NCBI RefSeq assembly: GCF_004216715.1
Contig: NZ_SGXG01000001.1
Coordinates: 2,650,501-2,714,500 of the forward strand
Length of the DNA: 64,000 nucleotides
DNA from: Cecembia calidifontis
Lineage (GTDB): Bacteria > Bacteroidota > Bacteroidia > Cytophagales > Cyclobacteriaceae
Direction of reading: 5' to 3'
The notes under the pieces were generated by a model, which was not told the DNA's origin, ran no database searches, and saw only the letters and a program-made list of their open reading frames with translations. This document shows, piece after piece, positions 17,429 to 26,144 of this stretch; positions within the stretch are counted from its first letter, which is position 1; every line of letters starts with the position of its first letter. The translations under genes and the position numbers were made by a program.

Positions 17429-18124
17429 TTATCTGGAATTGACCTTAATATCCTTGAAGTAACCTTCCGTTCCGATGTCCACCCAAAGTCCAATCGAACC
17501 GGTAGAGGTGGATCCCAGCATTTCCTTGACCAAAAAGGAAGGCTGCTCTTGGTCATTAAGGTAGAGTTTGGCCGATTTGCCCCTGAACGCGATCCGCATC
17601 GTGATCCACTCATCCAATCCCATATCGGCGTAGGTTTCGTACAGCTCCGGGAATTCCTTCCGCAATCGATCAAATTTGTCATCCGGATAGGCATAGTATT
17701 GGACCGAATGGTTTCTTCGCACCTGATCATCTGCCCTTCCGTTGGTGGGTCGGATATAAATGGATTCGTATGCTGAATTGTCTGGACTAATCCGAAAAGC
17801 CAAGTCAATAAACCCACGGACAAAGGCAGGGACCTCAGGCAATAATCGGCTGAGGACTTTGACCTCAACGGTTCCATTTTCCAGATCCAGCCCTGCCAGT
17901 TTAACAAAGGTGGGTTCGTCAACAGTCTGCCCCAACCTATCCGGATCAAAAGGCAAGGATTCCAAATCCCGCACGACTCTCAGAACTTCCTCGCCGTTCA
18001 ACTGAACCACTGAAGCATTTACATGGGAAATTTCAAATTCTTTCCCTTCAAGTAGGATAGTTTGGGCCTGGGCTCCATAAATCATTGAGAAAAGGCCATG
18101 TAGTGTCAGTTTCAAGTTGTTCAT
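17429..18124 (-). CDS. Exported DUF1080/LamG-like beta-sandwich protein (copy 1)
   Basis: 231 aa with a short signal peptide ending AQA-Q. The fold signature is a concanavalin-like sandwich: an opening strand set (LEGKEFEISH), DLENGTVEVKVLSR, FVRGFIDLAFRISPDNSAYESIYIRP, GLDEWITMRIAFRGKSAKLYLND and GSIGLWVDIGTEGYFKDIKV. This is the general layout of the DUF1080 / 3-keto-disaccharide hydrolase family. Catalytic residues cannot be assigned by eye. A paralogue is encoded 146 bp upstream (18270), so the two form a tandem duplication. Confidence 0.78.
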   Translation of the reverse strand: MNNLKLTLHGLFSMIYGAQAQTILLEGKEFEISHVNASVVQLNGEEVLRVVRDLESLPFDPDRLGQTVDEPTFVKLAGLDLENGTVEVKVLSRLLPEVPAFVRGFIDLAFRISPDNSAYESIYIRPTNGRADDQVRRNHSVQYYAYPDDKFDRLRKEFPELYETYADMGLDEWITMRIAFRGKSAKLYLNDQEQPSFLVKEMLGSTSTGSIGLWVDIGTEGYFKDIKVNSR

Positions 18125-18172
18125 GTCTAGATTGGTTTAATGTGCTTCTACCTTATTGGGCTATGTTGAATG

Positions 18173-18199
18173 GTTCAAACTTTTCCAAAGTTTTGAACT
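18173..18199. repeat. Inverted repeat in the gap between the two DUF1080-like genes
   Basis: GTTCAAACTTTT on the left and AAAGTTTTGAAC on the right form an imperfect dyad. It could be a terminator-like hairpin for the upstream gene or a protein site; no T-run follows. Confidence 0.35.
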
Positions 18200-18269
18200 T
18201 TAGAAAAGCTGTTGGAAAGAAATTTAGGTTTGTCGGGAAACTTACCCATTCCTTGATTTGATTTTTACA

Positions 18270-19009
18270 CTAAATATCACTCACCCTTTCGCTTGCTTTC
18301 CTTACTTGCAAAGCCCTTTTAGTCACTTTCAGATCCCTGAAATATCCGATAGTACCGATATCCACATAAAGTCCAACAAAACCTTTTTTGTTCTCTCCCA
18401 GCATTTTATCCACTATAAAAGTAGAATACTTCATGTCGTTGATAAATAGCTCGGCAGTTTCACCGTTGACCTCAATCCTCATTGTAATCCACTCATTCAA
18501 TCCCACCGGTGCCGAACCTTCGTATCTGAAAGGAGCGATTTTCCGAAAGGTGTCAAATTTGAAGTGTGGATAAGAAAAATACTGTTCCGTATGGTTCCTA
18601 TGCAGCTGATTGTCTGATCTTCCCACTTTTGGCCGCAAGTAAATGCTCTCAAAAGCAGAATCATCTTCTTTTACCCTGAAGAATACCCCAATAAATCCTG
18701 CAATTTCCGCGTATGTAGCAGGGTTTTGCAATTGACTGTACATTTTGACTTCAATGGTCCCGTTTTCGAAGTCATCCAAACCCAACAACCGGGCATAATG
18801 TGGCTCATCCACAGTGGCCTCTATATTGGTGGAATCAAAAGGAATAGCATTCAGGTCTCTTTCAATTTTCAAGACCTTTTTACCATCAAATCTGATGATC
18901 TCGCCTGTGACATTGTGTAACTCAAACTCCTGGTTTTTAAGTTTAAGTGTTTGGGCGTGGGCATTAAATGTGAAAATTGCCAATAGAAGGATTATATAAT
19001 ATTTTTCAT
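18270..19009 (-). CDS. Exported DUF1080/LamG-like protein (copy 2), start region frameshifted
   Basis: The body repeats the 17429 protein (FENGTIEVKMYSQ, GFIGVFFRVKEDDSAFESIYLRP, GLNEWITMRIEVNG, GLYVDIGTIGYFRDLKV). The open frame has no ATG: it could start only at TTG (18983), which cuts off most of the signal peptide. An ATG at 19009-19007 followed by five A residues (19002-19006) would produce KYYIILLLAIFTFNAHAQ if one A were removed. So the gene is either frameshifted at its second codon, depends on slippage, or the assembly has one extra A. A palindrome at 19068 lies upstream. Confidence 0.65.
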
Positions 19010-19067
19010 TTTCATGTTTTTAAATGTTCATGGATACAAATTTCTCCAGATCTGCAGGTATTAACCT

Positions 19068-19081
19068 TTAACCTAGGTTAA
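19068..19081. promoter_or_regulatory. Perfect palindrome TTAACCTAGGTTAA, site 1
   Basis: A 14-bp perfect palindrome about 60 bp upstream of the 18270 gene. A second copy lies exactly 600 bp away upstream of the next gene, and a Crp/Fnr-type regulator is encoded immediately beyond it. Size and symmetry suit a Crp/Fnr dimer. Confidence 0.65.
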
Positions 19082-19106
19082 GAAATTTGGATAGATCAGG
19101 TAAGGC

Positions 19107-19607
19107 TTAGAATCCTTCCCTTTCACCTGTTTGAGGCATGCTGGAATAGTGTACATGTACTAGCTTCCAGTCTTTTCCAAATTTTTTTAGCACTTGAGTT
19201 TCCCTTCCTTTGGTCTGCATAGCGTCCGGGCGCTCACCTGAAAATACTGCATCGAAAACCCAATAAAATTCAACAACTGCCATATCTCCGTAAAGGGTTA
19301 TATGTTCATCATAACTTTTAAGATCACGGCTACTGAACCGGGAGCCGAACATTGCATAGATTCCAGTCTTGATTCCTTCCCAGCTTTTTTCATGGCCTCT
19401 TGGATGGATAAAACTCACCTTCTCGGAAGTGTGCCAATTGTTTTTTGCCAATAGCGTATCAAATCGGTTGATGGATGTCTTGTAGTCTTCAATCACTTGT
19501 TGAATAGATAGTAGGTCCTCCTGGTTTGTCTGGTTTGATTCCTTTCCATCAGGTTTACATCCTGTCAAAAGGATTAGAAAGAGAAATAGAGAAGTCGGAA
19601 ATTTCAT
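19107..19607 (-). CDS. SnoaL/DUF4440-like (NTF2-fold) lipoprotein
   Basis: 166 aa with lipobox LLTGC (Cys17). The mature part has the cone-shaped NTF2 fold pattern: a first helix (IQQVIEDYKTSINRFD), KVSFIHPRGHEKSWEGI, DMAVVEFYWVFDAVF and a last strand pair (FGKDWKLVHVHYSSMP). Proteins of this class are small binding or isomerase-like domains; no activity can be assigned. It sits between two TTAACCTAGGTTAA palindromes, with one 60 bp upstream of its start. Confidence 0.85.
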   Translation of the reverse strand: MKFPTSLFLFLILLTGCKPDGKESNQTNQEDLLSIQQVIEDYKTSINRFDTLLAKNNWHTSEKVSFIHPRGHEKSWEGIKTGIYAMFGSRFSSRDLKSYDEHITLYGDMAVVEFYWVFDAVFSGERPDAMQTKGRETQVLKKFGKDWKLVHVHYSSMPQTGEREGF

Positions 19608-19666
19608 GAGCTTTTTATTGAAGTGAATTTATGCTACAAAATTCCCTTCAATATTGCGGTTCTACC

Positions 19667-19682
19667 CTTAACCTAGGTTAAG
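19667..19682. promoter_or_regulatory. Perfect palindrome CTTAACCTAGGTTAAG, site 2
   Basis: A 16-bp perfect palindrome 60 bp upstream of the SnoaL-like gene and 34 bp beyond the end of the Crp/Fnr-type gene. The flank AAGAAAT is shared with site 1. Candidate operator for the neighbouring regulator. Confidence 0.68.
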
Positions 19683-19715
19683 AAATCAACCTTTGGATTG
19701 GAGCCCCTTACGGAC

Positions 19716-20279
19716 CTAGCTTAAAAATTCCGGTGTGATGCCCAAATAAGAGGCAATCTGGGTGTTGGGCAAGCGGTTGGTAAGATGGGGGTACTGCTCC
19801 AAAAAACTGACATAACGTTCTTCTGCGGTGGAACTGAAATTCTGCAATACCCGATTTTGGAGTTCGATGTATTTGTGGTCGATCATGACCTTAAAAATCC
19901 TGTTCAGTTTTGGGATCTCTGTAAAAAGAAAAAACAAATCCTGCTGTTTGACCTGCAGGAGTTTGGCTGCTTCGAGGGATTCAATATTTAACAGGCTTGG
20001 TTTTGCGGTGCAAAAACTTGCAATATCCGCTATCCAGTCATTTTCTGCAGCAAACTGTATATTATGTTCGAATCCCTTGTCATCCATCCCAAACATCCTG
20101 AAACAGCCCTCAACAATAAAAGCGTAAGTTTTACAGATCTCTCCTGCCACAAGTATTTTTTGCATTCGTTTTGCACTCACCGTGAAGAACCTGTCTTTGA
20201 TCAGGTCTTTTTCCTGGGTACTAAGTGGGATAAAACTTTCTAGGTGAAGGAAGAGGGTTTCGATCATTTGATTATTCAA
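19716..20279 (-). CDS. Crp/Fnr-type regulator with cyclic-nucleotide-like domain, C-terminus cut by an amber codon
   Basis: 187 aa. An N-terminal cNMP-binding-type beta roll (residues about 20-115; ILVAGEICKTYAFIVEGCFRMF) is followed by a helix and a winged-helix DNA-binding region ending QIASYLGITPEFLS. The usual nucleotide-phosphate-binding Arg motif is not obvious. In the family, the sequence after the FLS position normally continues with R and basic residues. Here TAG follows, and then the same frame reads VRKGLQSKG before a TGA at 19686. The last helix has probably lost about eight residues. Candidate operators lie next door at 19068 and 19667. Confidence 0.82.
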   Translation of the reverse strand: MNNQMIETLFLHLESFIPLSTQEKDLIKDRFFTVSAKRMQKILVAGEICKTYAFIVEGCFRMFGMDDKGFEHNIQFAAENDWIADIASFCTAKPSLLNIESLEAAKLLQVKQQDLFFLFTEIPKLNRIFKVMIDHKYIELQNRVLQNFSSTAEERYVSFLEQYPHLTNRLPNTQIASYLGITPEFLS

Positions 20280-20381
20280 AGTCTGGTAGTGGTCAAGCTA
20301 CTGTTTTAATTCCTCAAAATAAAGCAAATTGGCTTAAAAAGCTTGGTTTGGAAGTGAATTGTGAATGCAGTTTTGAAAAGT

Positions 20382-20729
20382 TCAACCCCCTTGGGGTTGA
20401 GGGTAACGTATTAGAGTTGCTCAAGGCCCCAGGTTTCACCTGGGGTTATTGACAGGTTAGACCACTTCGTGGTCATTTTAGATATTTAATATTGGCCCAG
20501 TGGTCTTTTGAAGGGTTAAAACTTCTGTGAAGTTGCCTTTGGAAAATTACGATTATCATTAGTTGCCCCTAAAGAGACAAATCTTTCAGTAACCAAGAGT
20601 GCTTATGATGATATTTACAGCTCGAAACCTGCTCCGACCCCGAATGGGGTCAACCCTTTCAATAACCGCGGGTGAAACCCATGGAAAAAAAGGACCATAA
20701 ACAATCCCCACCCGACCCTGAAAGGGTCG
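20382..20729. repeat. Block of six REP-like hairpins upstream of the dead RAYT gene
   Basis: In order: CAACCCCCTTGGGGTTG (from 20383), CCCCAGGTTTCACCTGGGG (20427-20445), GACCACTTCGTGGTC (20460-20474), GACCCCGAATGGGGTC (20636-20651), CCGCGGGTGAAACCCATGG (about 20667) and CGACCCTGAAAGGGTCG (20713-20729). Linkers TTATTGACAGGTT and CAACCCTTTCAATAACC are mutually inverted, so the block is one large imperfect inverted repeat. The same hairpins occur in the same order around the intact RAYT at 41 kb. No gene lies in 20280-20859. Confidence 0.8.
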
Positions 20730-20859
20730 AACTCACTTACCTTTTTCAAATGGATCAGAAACAGTTGGTCTCAAAATCAAGAATTCCAAAAAAATTGACT
20801 TTGAATCCATTTTTACCGAAATTACATTATCGTTTTTAAACTTTTTAACCAAAACTTTT

Positions 20860-21305
20860 ATGAGCACCTACACGCAGATTCTTTACCATTTTGTTTTTTC
20901 AACAAAACACCGAGAACCAACAATGGATCAAAACCAAAAAATAAGGCTTTTGCCTACATCCATCATTTGCTGACAAACAAAAACTGCTATTTATACCGTA
21001 TCAATGGAGTGGAAGATCATTTACATATTTTGAATGCTGTACATCCAATAATCGCCCCTTCATCATTAATCAAGGACATCAAGTTGGCAAGTAGTGATTT
21101 TATAAAAAGAGAAAACATTTTCCCAAATTTCAAAGGATGACAAGATGGTTATGGAGCATTTATTGAAACTATCAAGGCTAAAAATAGACTTATCAAATAT
21201 ATCAAAAATCAGGAAGAGTATCATTATAAGACCACTTTTTTGGAAGAATACCAAGTACTTTTGAAAGAATATGAAATTGAATTTGATCTGAAGTTTTTGT
21301 TGTAG
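20860..21305 (+). pseudogene. RAYT/IS200-like Y1 transposase, inactivated
   Basis: Starts MSTYTQILYHFVFSTKHREPT, nearly the same as the intact 148-aa protein at 41073. A one-base deletion near 20951 shifts the frame; the remainder then reads HLHIL in the HUH position and continues to FKG, where TGA replaces the Trp codon of the intact copy, then QDGYGAFIETIKAK through KFLL and a stop at 21305. Two lesions, so no active transposase. Confidence 0.88.
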
Positions 21306-21332
21306 GTTTCCTTTTAATCAGTGGTGAAAAAT

Positions 21333-21351
21333 TCAACCCCTATGGGGTTGA
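21333..21351. repeat. REP-like hairpin TCAACCCCTATGGGGTTGA
   Basis: A perfect hairpin 28 bp after the RAYT pseudogene. It corresponds to the first hairpin of the downstream block at 41.5 kb; the remaining hairpins are missing at this locus. Confidence 0.75.
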
Positions 21352-21506
21352 GGGGAAAATGTAAGTTTGTCTTGATTCAGAAAGGCTGGACCAAGACAAT
21401 AAAAAGTGAATGGAAAAATTTTATTTTTTCACCTAAAGTTGTTGTTATTTGAATAAGATATTCTTAGATTTATCTAGTTGATTTCCGAAAAAATTCCTAT
21501 ACTAGA

Positions 21507-22823
21507 ATGAATACAATTCCCGCCCCCGCTTCCTTGATCCACGGTGTGGTATTTCTGGTCAACTTCTGCACACGACCAAAATTCGTACTTATTTTCATCC
21601 TTGTCGTCTCAAGCTTTTTTTCTCATAGAGCGCAGGCAGTAAATGTAGTTATCGAGGGAACTTCCACTTTTGTTTGTCCAAGTAAATCAGTGACTTATTC
21701 AGCGAGAACATTCGAAGAGACGTTTGGAGTTGAAATTTTTTCCTGTAGCATACATTGGCAAGTTTTTGAGGGAAATGAAGTCGTTGGTCAGGGAACTGGT
21801 GTGAATTTCACATATACTTTTCCCGATGTTGGGCTTTATCAAATCAAGGTTGTAGCCAATGGATGCGGAATTTTTTTTGATTCAGGAGAAAAAATTGTTT
21901 CGACAACTTCACGTGTCCCTATTCCAAGCCCAATCTCAGGCCCGGCAATGTGTAACTCTGGACAGTCCTATTCCTATACCTCAAGTCCCACCTTAAATGT
22001 TATTTTTCCTGTCGGGGGAAATTGTTATTATCATTACCCCTACCGATGGGAAGCGCCGGAAGGCTGGTCTATCAATGGAGGTGGCAATATAGTTGAGCAT
22101 AATGAAACAGTTAATATAGTTGCTCCCGCTGGAACTCCCTCGGGAAGTTACATAATTTCTGTTCAAGGTATGATACCAAAACCTAGCTCAAGTGATTTTT
22201 GGTATAGTCAAAAAAGAAATTTTTCAGTTCAGATAGGTCCATTCAATCAAACACAGGTATCTGTATCAGGCTCAGGTATGGTTTGTAATGGGAATTCGTA
22301 TACCTACACAGCCAATGTTCCTACCGGGCACCAAAGTGGGTACACCTACAATTGGACTTACCCATCTGGATGGTCCGTTCAGAATACATCGAATAATACC
22401 ATAACATTTTTCCTTCCTTCATCAAATAATACTTATGGTCCAGTTCGAGTATCTGTCAACAATGGATGTGGAGCCACTCATTTGACAGGAATTACAGTTA
22501 TGCCTTGTAGTTACATGTATTCCTCGGGGGATTTTATCATATATCCCAATCCTTCCGATGGAGAATTATTTGTGGAGTATGATGTTAACGACAACAGAGC
22601 ATTGGAACGGCTAGATGTGGAACCTCTGCATAAGGTAAACAAGCCAAGGACCTTAGTATTTAAAGTAAATGTTTTTGATCGAACTGAAAAACTGGTAAGG
22701 ACTGGCGTGTCCAAAGAAAATAAGGTATTTGTAGATACGAGAGGTTTACAAACTGGTACTTATTTCCTGCATATAAATGCAGGGGATCAGGTAGTTAGAA
22801 AACAAATCATTGTTAAAAATTGA
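21507..22823 (+). CDS. T9SS-secreted protein with Ig/PKD-like repeats
   Basis: 438 aa. An N-terminal hydrophobic signal (FVLIFILVVSSFFSHRAQA) precedes three Ig/PKD-like beta-sandwich stretches, each with SYTYT or SYSYTSS and a GXYXIXV strand (residues about 35-340). The C-terminus is a type A T9SS sorting domain starting IYPNPSDGELFVEY and ending YFLHINAGDQVVRKQIIVKN. The protein is therefore exported and attached or released at the cell surface. No enzymatic domain is visible; it may be an adhesin or matrix protein. Its tail closely resembles that of the T9SS lipase at 28607. Confidence 0.88.
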   Translation: MNTIPAPASLIHGVVFLVNFCTRPKFVLIFILVVSSFFSHRAQAVNVVIEGTSTFVCPSKSVTYSARTFEETFGVEIFSCSIHWQVFEGNEVVGQGTGVNFTYTFPDVGLYQIKVVANGCGIFFDSGEKIVSTTSRVPIPSPISGPAMCNSGQSYSYTSSPTLNVIFPVGGNCYYHYPYRWEAPEGWSINGGGNIVEHNETVNIVAPAGTPSGSYIISVQGMIPKPSSSDFWYSQKRNFSVQIGPFNQTQVSVSGSGMVCNGNSYTYTANVPTGHQSGYTYNWTYPSGWSVQNTSNNTITFFLPSSNNTYGPVRVSVNNGCGATHLTGITVMPCSYMYSSGDFIIYPNPSDGELFVEYDVNDNRALERLDVEPLHKVNKPRTLVFKVNVFDRTEKLVRTGVSKENKVFVDTRGLQTGTYFLHINAGDQVVRKQIIVKN

Positions 22824-22844
22824 TTTGGTGTTTAATTCAAAAAA

Positions 22845-23432
22845 ATGAAAAAATTTATTCATGAAATCATGAAAAACTTCTCAAAATTACCATATGTGCT
22901 AGTCTTAGTCTTCGCTACTTTGTTACCCTTCGATGCAATGGCCCAATCTAAAGCAGTGCCTTTCACAGCCAAAAAAGCCGTTTATCTGGAGGTAGGCGGT
23001 AGTTCTGGAGTTTATGCATTTAACTACAGCAAAATTTTCCATCAAAAAGGAAAGCTCAAGCTGAATGCCAGTGCGGGATTTTCAATATTGATAAGAGAAA
23101 CAACAAATTCAAAGACATATTGGCTTCCCGCAATTCCTTTAGAACTGACAGCCCTTTATGGCAAATCAAACCATCATTTGGAAATGGGATTTGGGGTTAT
23201 TCCCTATTTAGACGCTGTCTCTCTTTTGGATTCAGAGACATTGGATTTTAAAGATAAAGTAGTGTTTGATACCGGTATCCCTCTAAGAATCGGATATAGA
23301 TACCAAAAACCCGAAGGTGGGTTCTTTTTTAGGGTTGGCTATACCCCTTTTTTTAGTACACCTATTGGAGTTAGGGAGAATTGGGTTTTTACACCTTTTT
23401 TTGCAGGAGTAAGCTTTGGCAAGAGTTTTTGA
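22845..23432 (+). CDS. Small outer-membrane beta-barrel-like protein
   Basis: 195 aa, 21 bp after the T9SS gene and probably in one operon with it. Signal peptide ends AMA-Q. The mature part alternates short amphipathic strands (KAVYLEVGGSSGVYAFNYSKIF, KLKLNASAGFSILI, GGFFFRVGYTPFF) and ends with an FAGVSFGKSF strand, as in small barrel proteins of Bacteroidota. The family is unnamed to me. Start could be the ATG at 22845 or the internal ATG at 22869. Confidence 0.7.
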   Translation: MKKFIHEIMKNFSKLPYVLVLVFATLLPFDAMAQSKAVPFTAKKAVYLEVGGSSGVYAFNYSKIFHQKGKLKLNASAGFSILIRETTNSKTYWLPAIPLELTALYGKSNHHLEMGFGVIPYLDAVSLLDSETLDFKDKVVFDTGIPLRIGYRYQKPEGGFFFRVGYTPFFSTPIGVRENWVFTPFFAGVSFGKSF

Positions 23433-23804
23433 TGATCTTCTATTTTCCTTTATCTATTTCTCTAACTACCTCTGTACATCCACTAGCTTTTCTTCCTCAA
23501 TCACAAAATATACCCCATCCCGTTTTATTCCTCCTGATTGGGAAAATCCTTAAAGGAATTGACTATTGGGGCAGCGTTCCTCGACTTGACGAAAACCATT
23601 TCCTACCCCATACCCTGCGTAGCTTTTGAAAGGAGCCACCGTATTACAACTCAGAACATTTTTATAAAGATCGCGTTTCATGCTTCTCGAAATTTCCTAT
23701 TACGAGGAAAGATTAAAAGAATTTGCAATCCCCGATTGATTAGGATTAATAATCCTTTTCATTTAAGGTTCAAGATTACATATCTAGAACAGCGTTTACA
23801 AAAG
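23433..23804. other. Intergenic region without a supported gene
   Basis: About 370 bp between convergent genes. On the minus strand two short stretches read like protein (GGIKRDGVYFVIEEEKLVDV and KSRNAAPIVNSFKDFPNQEE), but they are in different frames and have no start. They may be fossil coding sequence that I cannot assign. No clear terminator is seen. Confidence 0.4.
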
Positions 23805-26048
23805 CTAATTCGAAAGCTGGTGAACGAAAGGCTGCCTATACAACCGCTTTCCGGTTGCCCGATACAGGGCATTGGCCAAAGCCGCAAACACAGGCGGGTA
23901 ACCCGGTTCTCCCAATCCGGTAGGATCTTCTCCATTCTCCACAAAATAGGTTTCAATTTCCTTTGGTGCCTCAGCCATCCTGATCATGCGGTAGCGGTCA
24001 AAATTGCTTCGGTCAGGTTGTCCCTTTTCAAACTTCAGTTCCCCGAACATGGCTGTCCCGATACCGTCCACCACGCATCCTTCGCTGAGATTTTTAGCAG
24101 CATCAGGGTTGATGACCAAGCCACAATCCAGTGCCTGAACCACTTTTTCAACCTTAACCCGTCCATTTTCGATTTTTAAATCAACTACCTGTGCAGCGTA
24201 GCTATTGTGGCAGAAGTAGGCTGAAACTCCTCGTGAAATACCGGCAGGAACTTGTCCCCAATTGGATTTATCTTTCACCAATTTCAATACGCCAGCATAC
24301 CGATCCGGATCATAATCATTGTTTTCGCCCACGGGATTCTGTTTGGCTTTTTGCAATAGCTCCAAGCGAAAATCTATGGGATCTTTTCTCATGGTTTCAG
24401 CCACCTCATCCAAAAAGGACTGTTCAGCAGCAGCGATAAAATTGGATCTTGGTGCCCGAAAAGAACCCACGGTAATGTTGGAGGAGACAATCCATTCTTC
24501 TGCCAGGTAGTTGTCAATCGCTCCGGCAGGGAACCGGTTTGGGTGGGATGGGGGTTCGACCAAGCCGCCCGAATTGACATGAAACCCTATCAGGTTGTTG
24601 TCCTTGTCCAAAGCGGCCCGATAGGTAGCCTGATACATGGGACGATAGATTCCTCCTGTCATATCATCTTCACGGGTGTACATCAATTTGATCGGCGCAT
24701 TGACTTTCTGGGAAATTACGGCTGCTTCAATCAACCAATGGGCATAAGAGCGACGGCCATAGCCACCGCCCAATCGGGTCATGTCGATATGGATATTTTC
24801 AATGGGTATTCCCAGTCGGGACGAAAGTGCTTGTTCGGTCAATTCCGGTTTTTGAAGCGGCCCGGCACATGCAACTTTGTCTCCCTGCACATGGGCAAAG
24901 AAATTCATGGGTTCCATACAGTTGTGCGCCATAAAAGGGCCGTAGAAAGTACGTTCAATGACTTTGGCTGCATTGGCAAAAGCAGCTTCCGGATTTCCAT
25001 CTTTTCTGAGCGTTCTAGCTTTTTTGGCGGCATCAGTCATTTTTCTTTGCTGATCGGATTCGCTTTCCAGTCCTGCCGGGATCGTTCTCTTTTCTTTTCT
25101 GCCATTCCAGTCCCTGCTTTCCTCATAAGTGGAAAATTCTTCCCATTCCACTTTGACCGTTTTTTTGGCATTCATCACTTCCCAGGTCGAATTCCCGACA
25201 ATGGCAACGGTATCCGTAAAACTTGTGGTGTCAAAAAAGGTGCGTTCGTAATCATCCTGATGGGATTTGATCTGGAAAATATCTTTGATTCCCGGCATGC
25301 CTGTGGCCTCTGAAGCATCGAATGATTTCAACTTCAGCCCATGGGCAGGAGGGTGAATGATCATGGCATAAAGCATACCCTCTTTTTTGTAATCCACTCC
25401 AAAAAGCGGTTTACCTGTCACGATTTTTTTGGCATCTACATTCTTGCGTGCAGTTCCTATGATCTTATAGTCCTTTTTATCTTTCAATTGCACATTCTCA
25501 GGCAAAGGAAGTGTTGCTGCCAAAGAAGCCATTTCTCCAAAGTGGGCTTTCTTCTTGGAGGCTGTGTGGAAGACATAACCTGATTCGGTGGTAATTTCAT
25601 TGGCAGGTACATCCCAGGTTTGGGCAGCAGCATTGACCAATAGTTGTCGAGCGGTTGCTCCGGCTTGTCTCAGTACATTCCAACCTATTCTGATGGCCTG
25701 TGAGCCTCCGATAAATTGACGGGTAAAATTATCAGTATCCAAAGGCGCCTGTTCCACCAGGACTTTTGACCAGTCTGCATCCAGTTCTTCTGCCACGATC
25801 ATAGGCATGCCTGTTTTTATATTTTGGCCTCCCTCCGGATTCGGCGACATAATGGTTACCAATCCGTTATCACCGATTTGGATAAACCCATTGATTCTGA
25901 ACCATTCCTCCGGCATTCCAAGTGCAGCTTCTTTGGATCCGGGTTTACAGCCTGTCAACCAACCCACGCTTAAAAACAATCCTCCTCCGGCGAGGGCGGA
26001 TACTTTGAGAAAAGAACGGCGGTTGAGGGAGGTTTTGGATATTGACAT
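23805..26048 (-). CDS. Second molybdopterin-binding large subunit (IorB-like), Tat lipoprotein, orphan
   Basis: 747 aa, strongly similar throughout to the protein encoded at 280. Twin-arginine motif NRRSFLK at residues 9-15, lipobox LTGC with Cys34, cofactor motifs GGGYGRRSYAH and GSFRAPRSN, and C-terminal GLGEPGYPP with the catalytic-Glu position kept. No [2Fe-2S] subunit gene accompanies it here, unlike the first copy. It may share the small subunit encoded at 2562 or rely on one elsewhere. Internal loops differ enough to suggest a separate substrate. Confidence 0.93.
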   Translation of the reverse strand: MSISKTSLNRRSFLKVSALAGGGLFLSVGWLTGCKPGSKEAALGMPEEWFRINGFIQIGDNGLVTIMSPNPEGGQNIKTGMPMIVAEELDADWSKVLVEQAPLDTDNFTRQFIGGSQAIRIGWNVLRQAGATARQLLVNAAAQTWDVPANEITTESGYVFHTASKKKAHFGEMASLAATLPLPENVQLKDKKDYKIIGTARKNVDAKKIVTGKPLFGVDYKKEGMLYAMIIHPPAHGLKLKSFDASEATGMPGIKDIFQIKSHQDDYERTFFDTTSFTDTVAIVGNSTWEVMNAKKTVKVEWEEFSTYEESRDWNGRKEKRTIPAGLESESDQQRKMTDAAKKARTLRKDGNPEAAFANAAKVIERTFYGPFMAHNCMEPMNFFAHVQGDKVACAGPLQKPELTEQALSSRLGIPIENIHIDMTRLGGGYGRRSYAHWLIEAAVISQKVNAPIKLMYTREDDMTGGIYRPMYQATYRAALDKDNNLIGFHVNSGGLVEPPSHPNRFPAGAIDNYLAEEWIVSSNITVGSFRAPRSNFIAAAEQSFLDEVAETMRKDPIDFRLELLQKAKQNPVGENNDYDPDRYAGVLKLVKDKSNWGQVPAGISRGVSAYFCHNSYAAQVVDLKIENGRVKVEKVVQALDCGLVINPDAAKNLSEGCVVDGIGTAMFGELKFEKGQPDRSNFDRYRMIRMAEAPKEIETYFVENGEDPTGLGEPGYPPVFAALANALYRATGKRLYRQPFVHQLSN

Positions 26049-26144
26049 GTAGTGAGTGTATAAAATGTCTTTTCAATTTACTAAGGAATGGCCCCAATGT
26101 CAAGTTAGCTTTGATTGAGGGTTCTTAGGATTTTATTTTTGATT

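Noticed and set aside
20382..20729. CRISPR-like array suggested by regularly placed palindromes
   Set aside because: The palindromes differ from each other and have no equal-length spacers; they match RAYT-associated hairpins instead.
24543..25313. A 256-codon plus-strand open frame
   Set aside because: Antisense to the second molybdopterin subunit, a by-product of its codon use, as at 1654.
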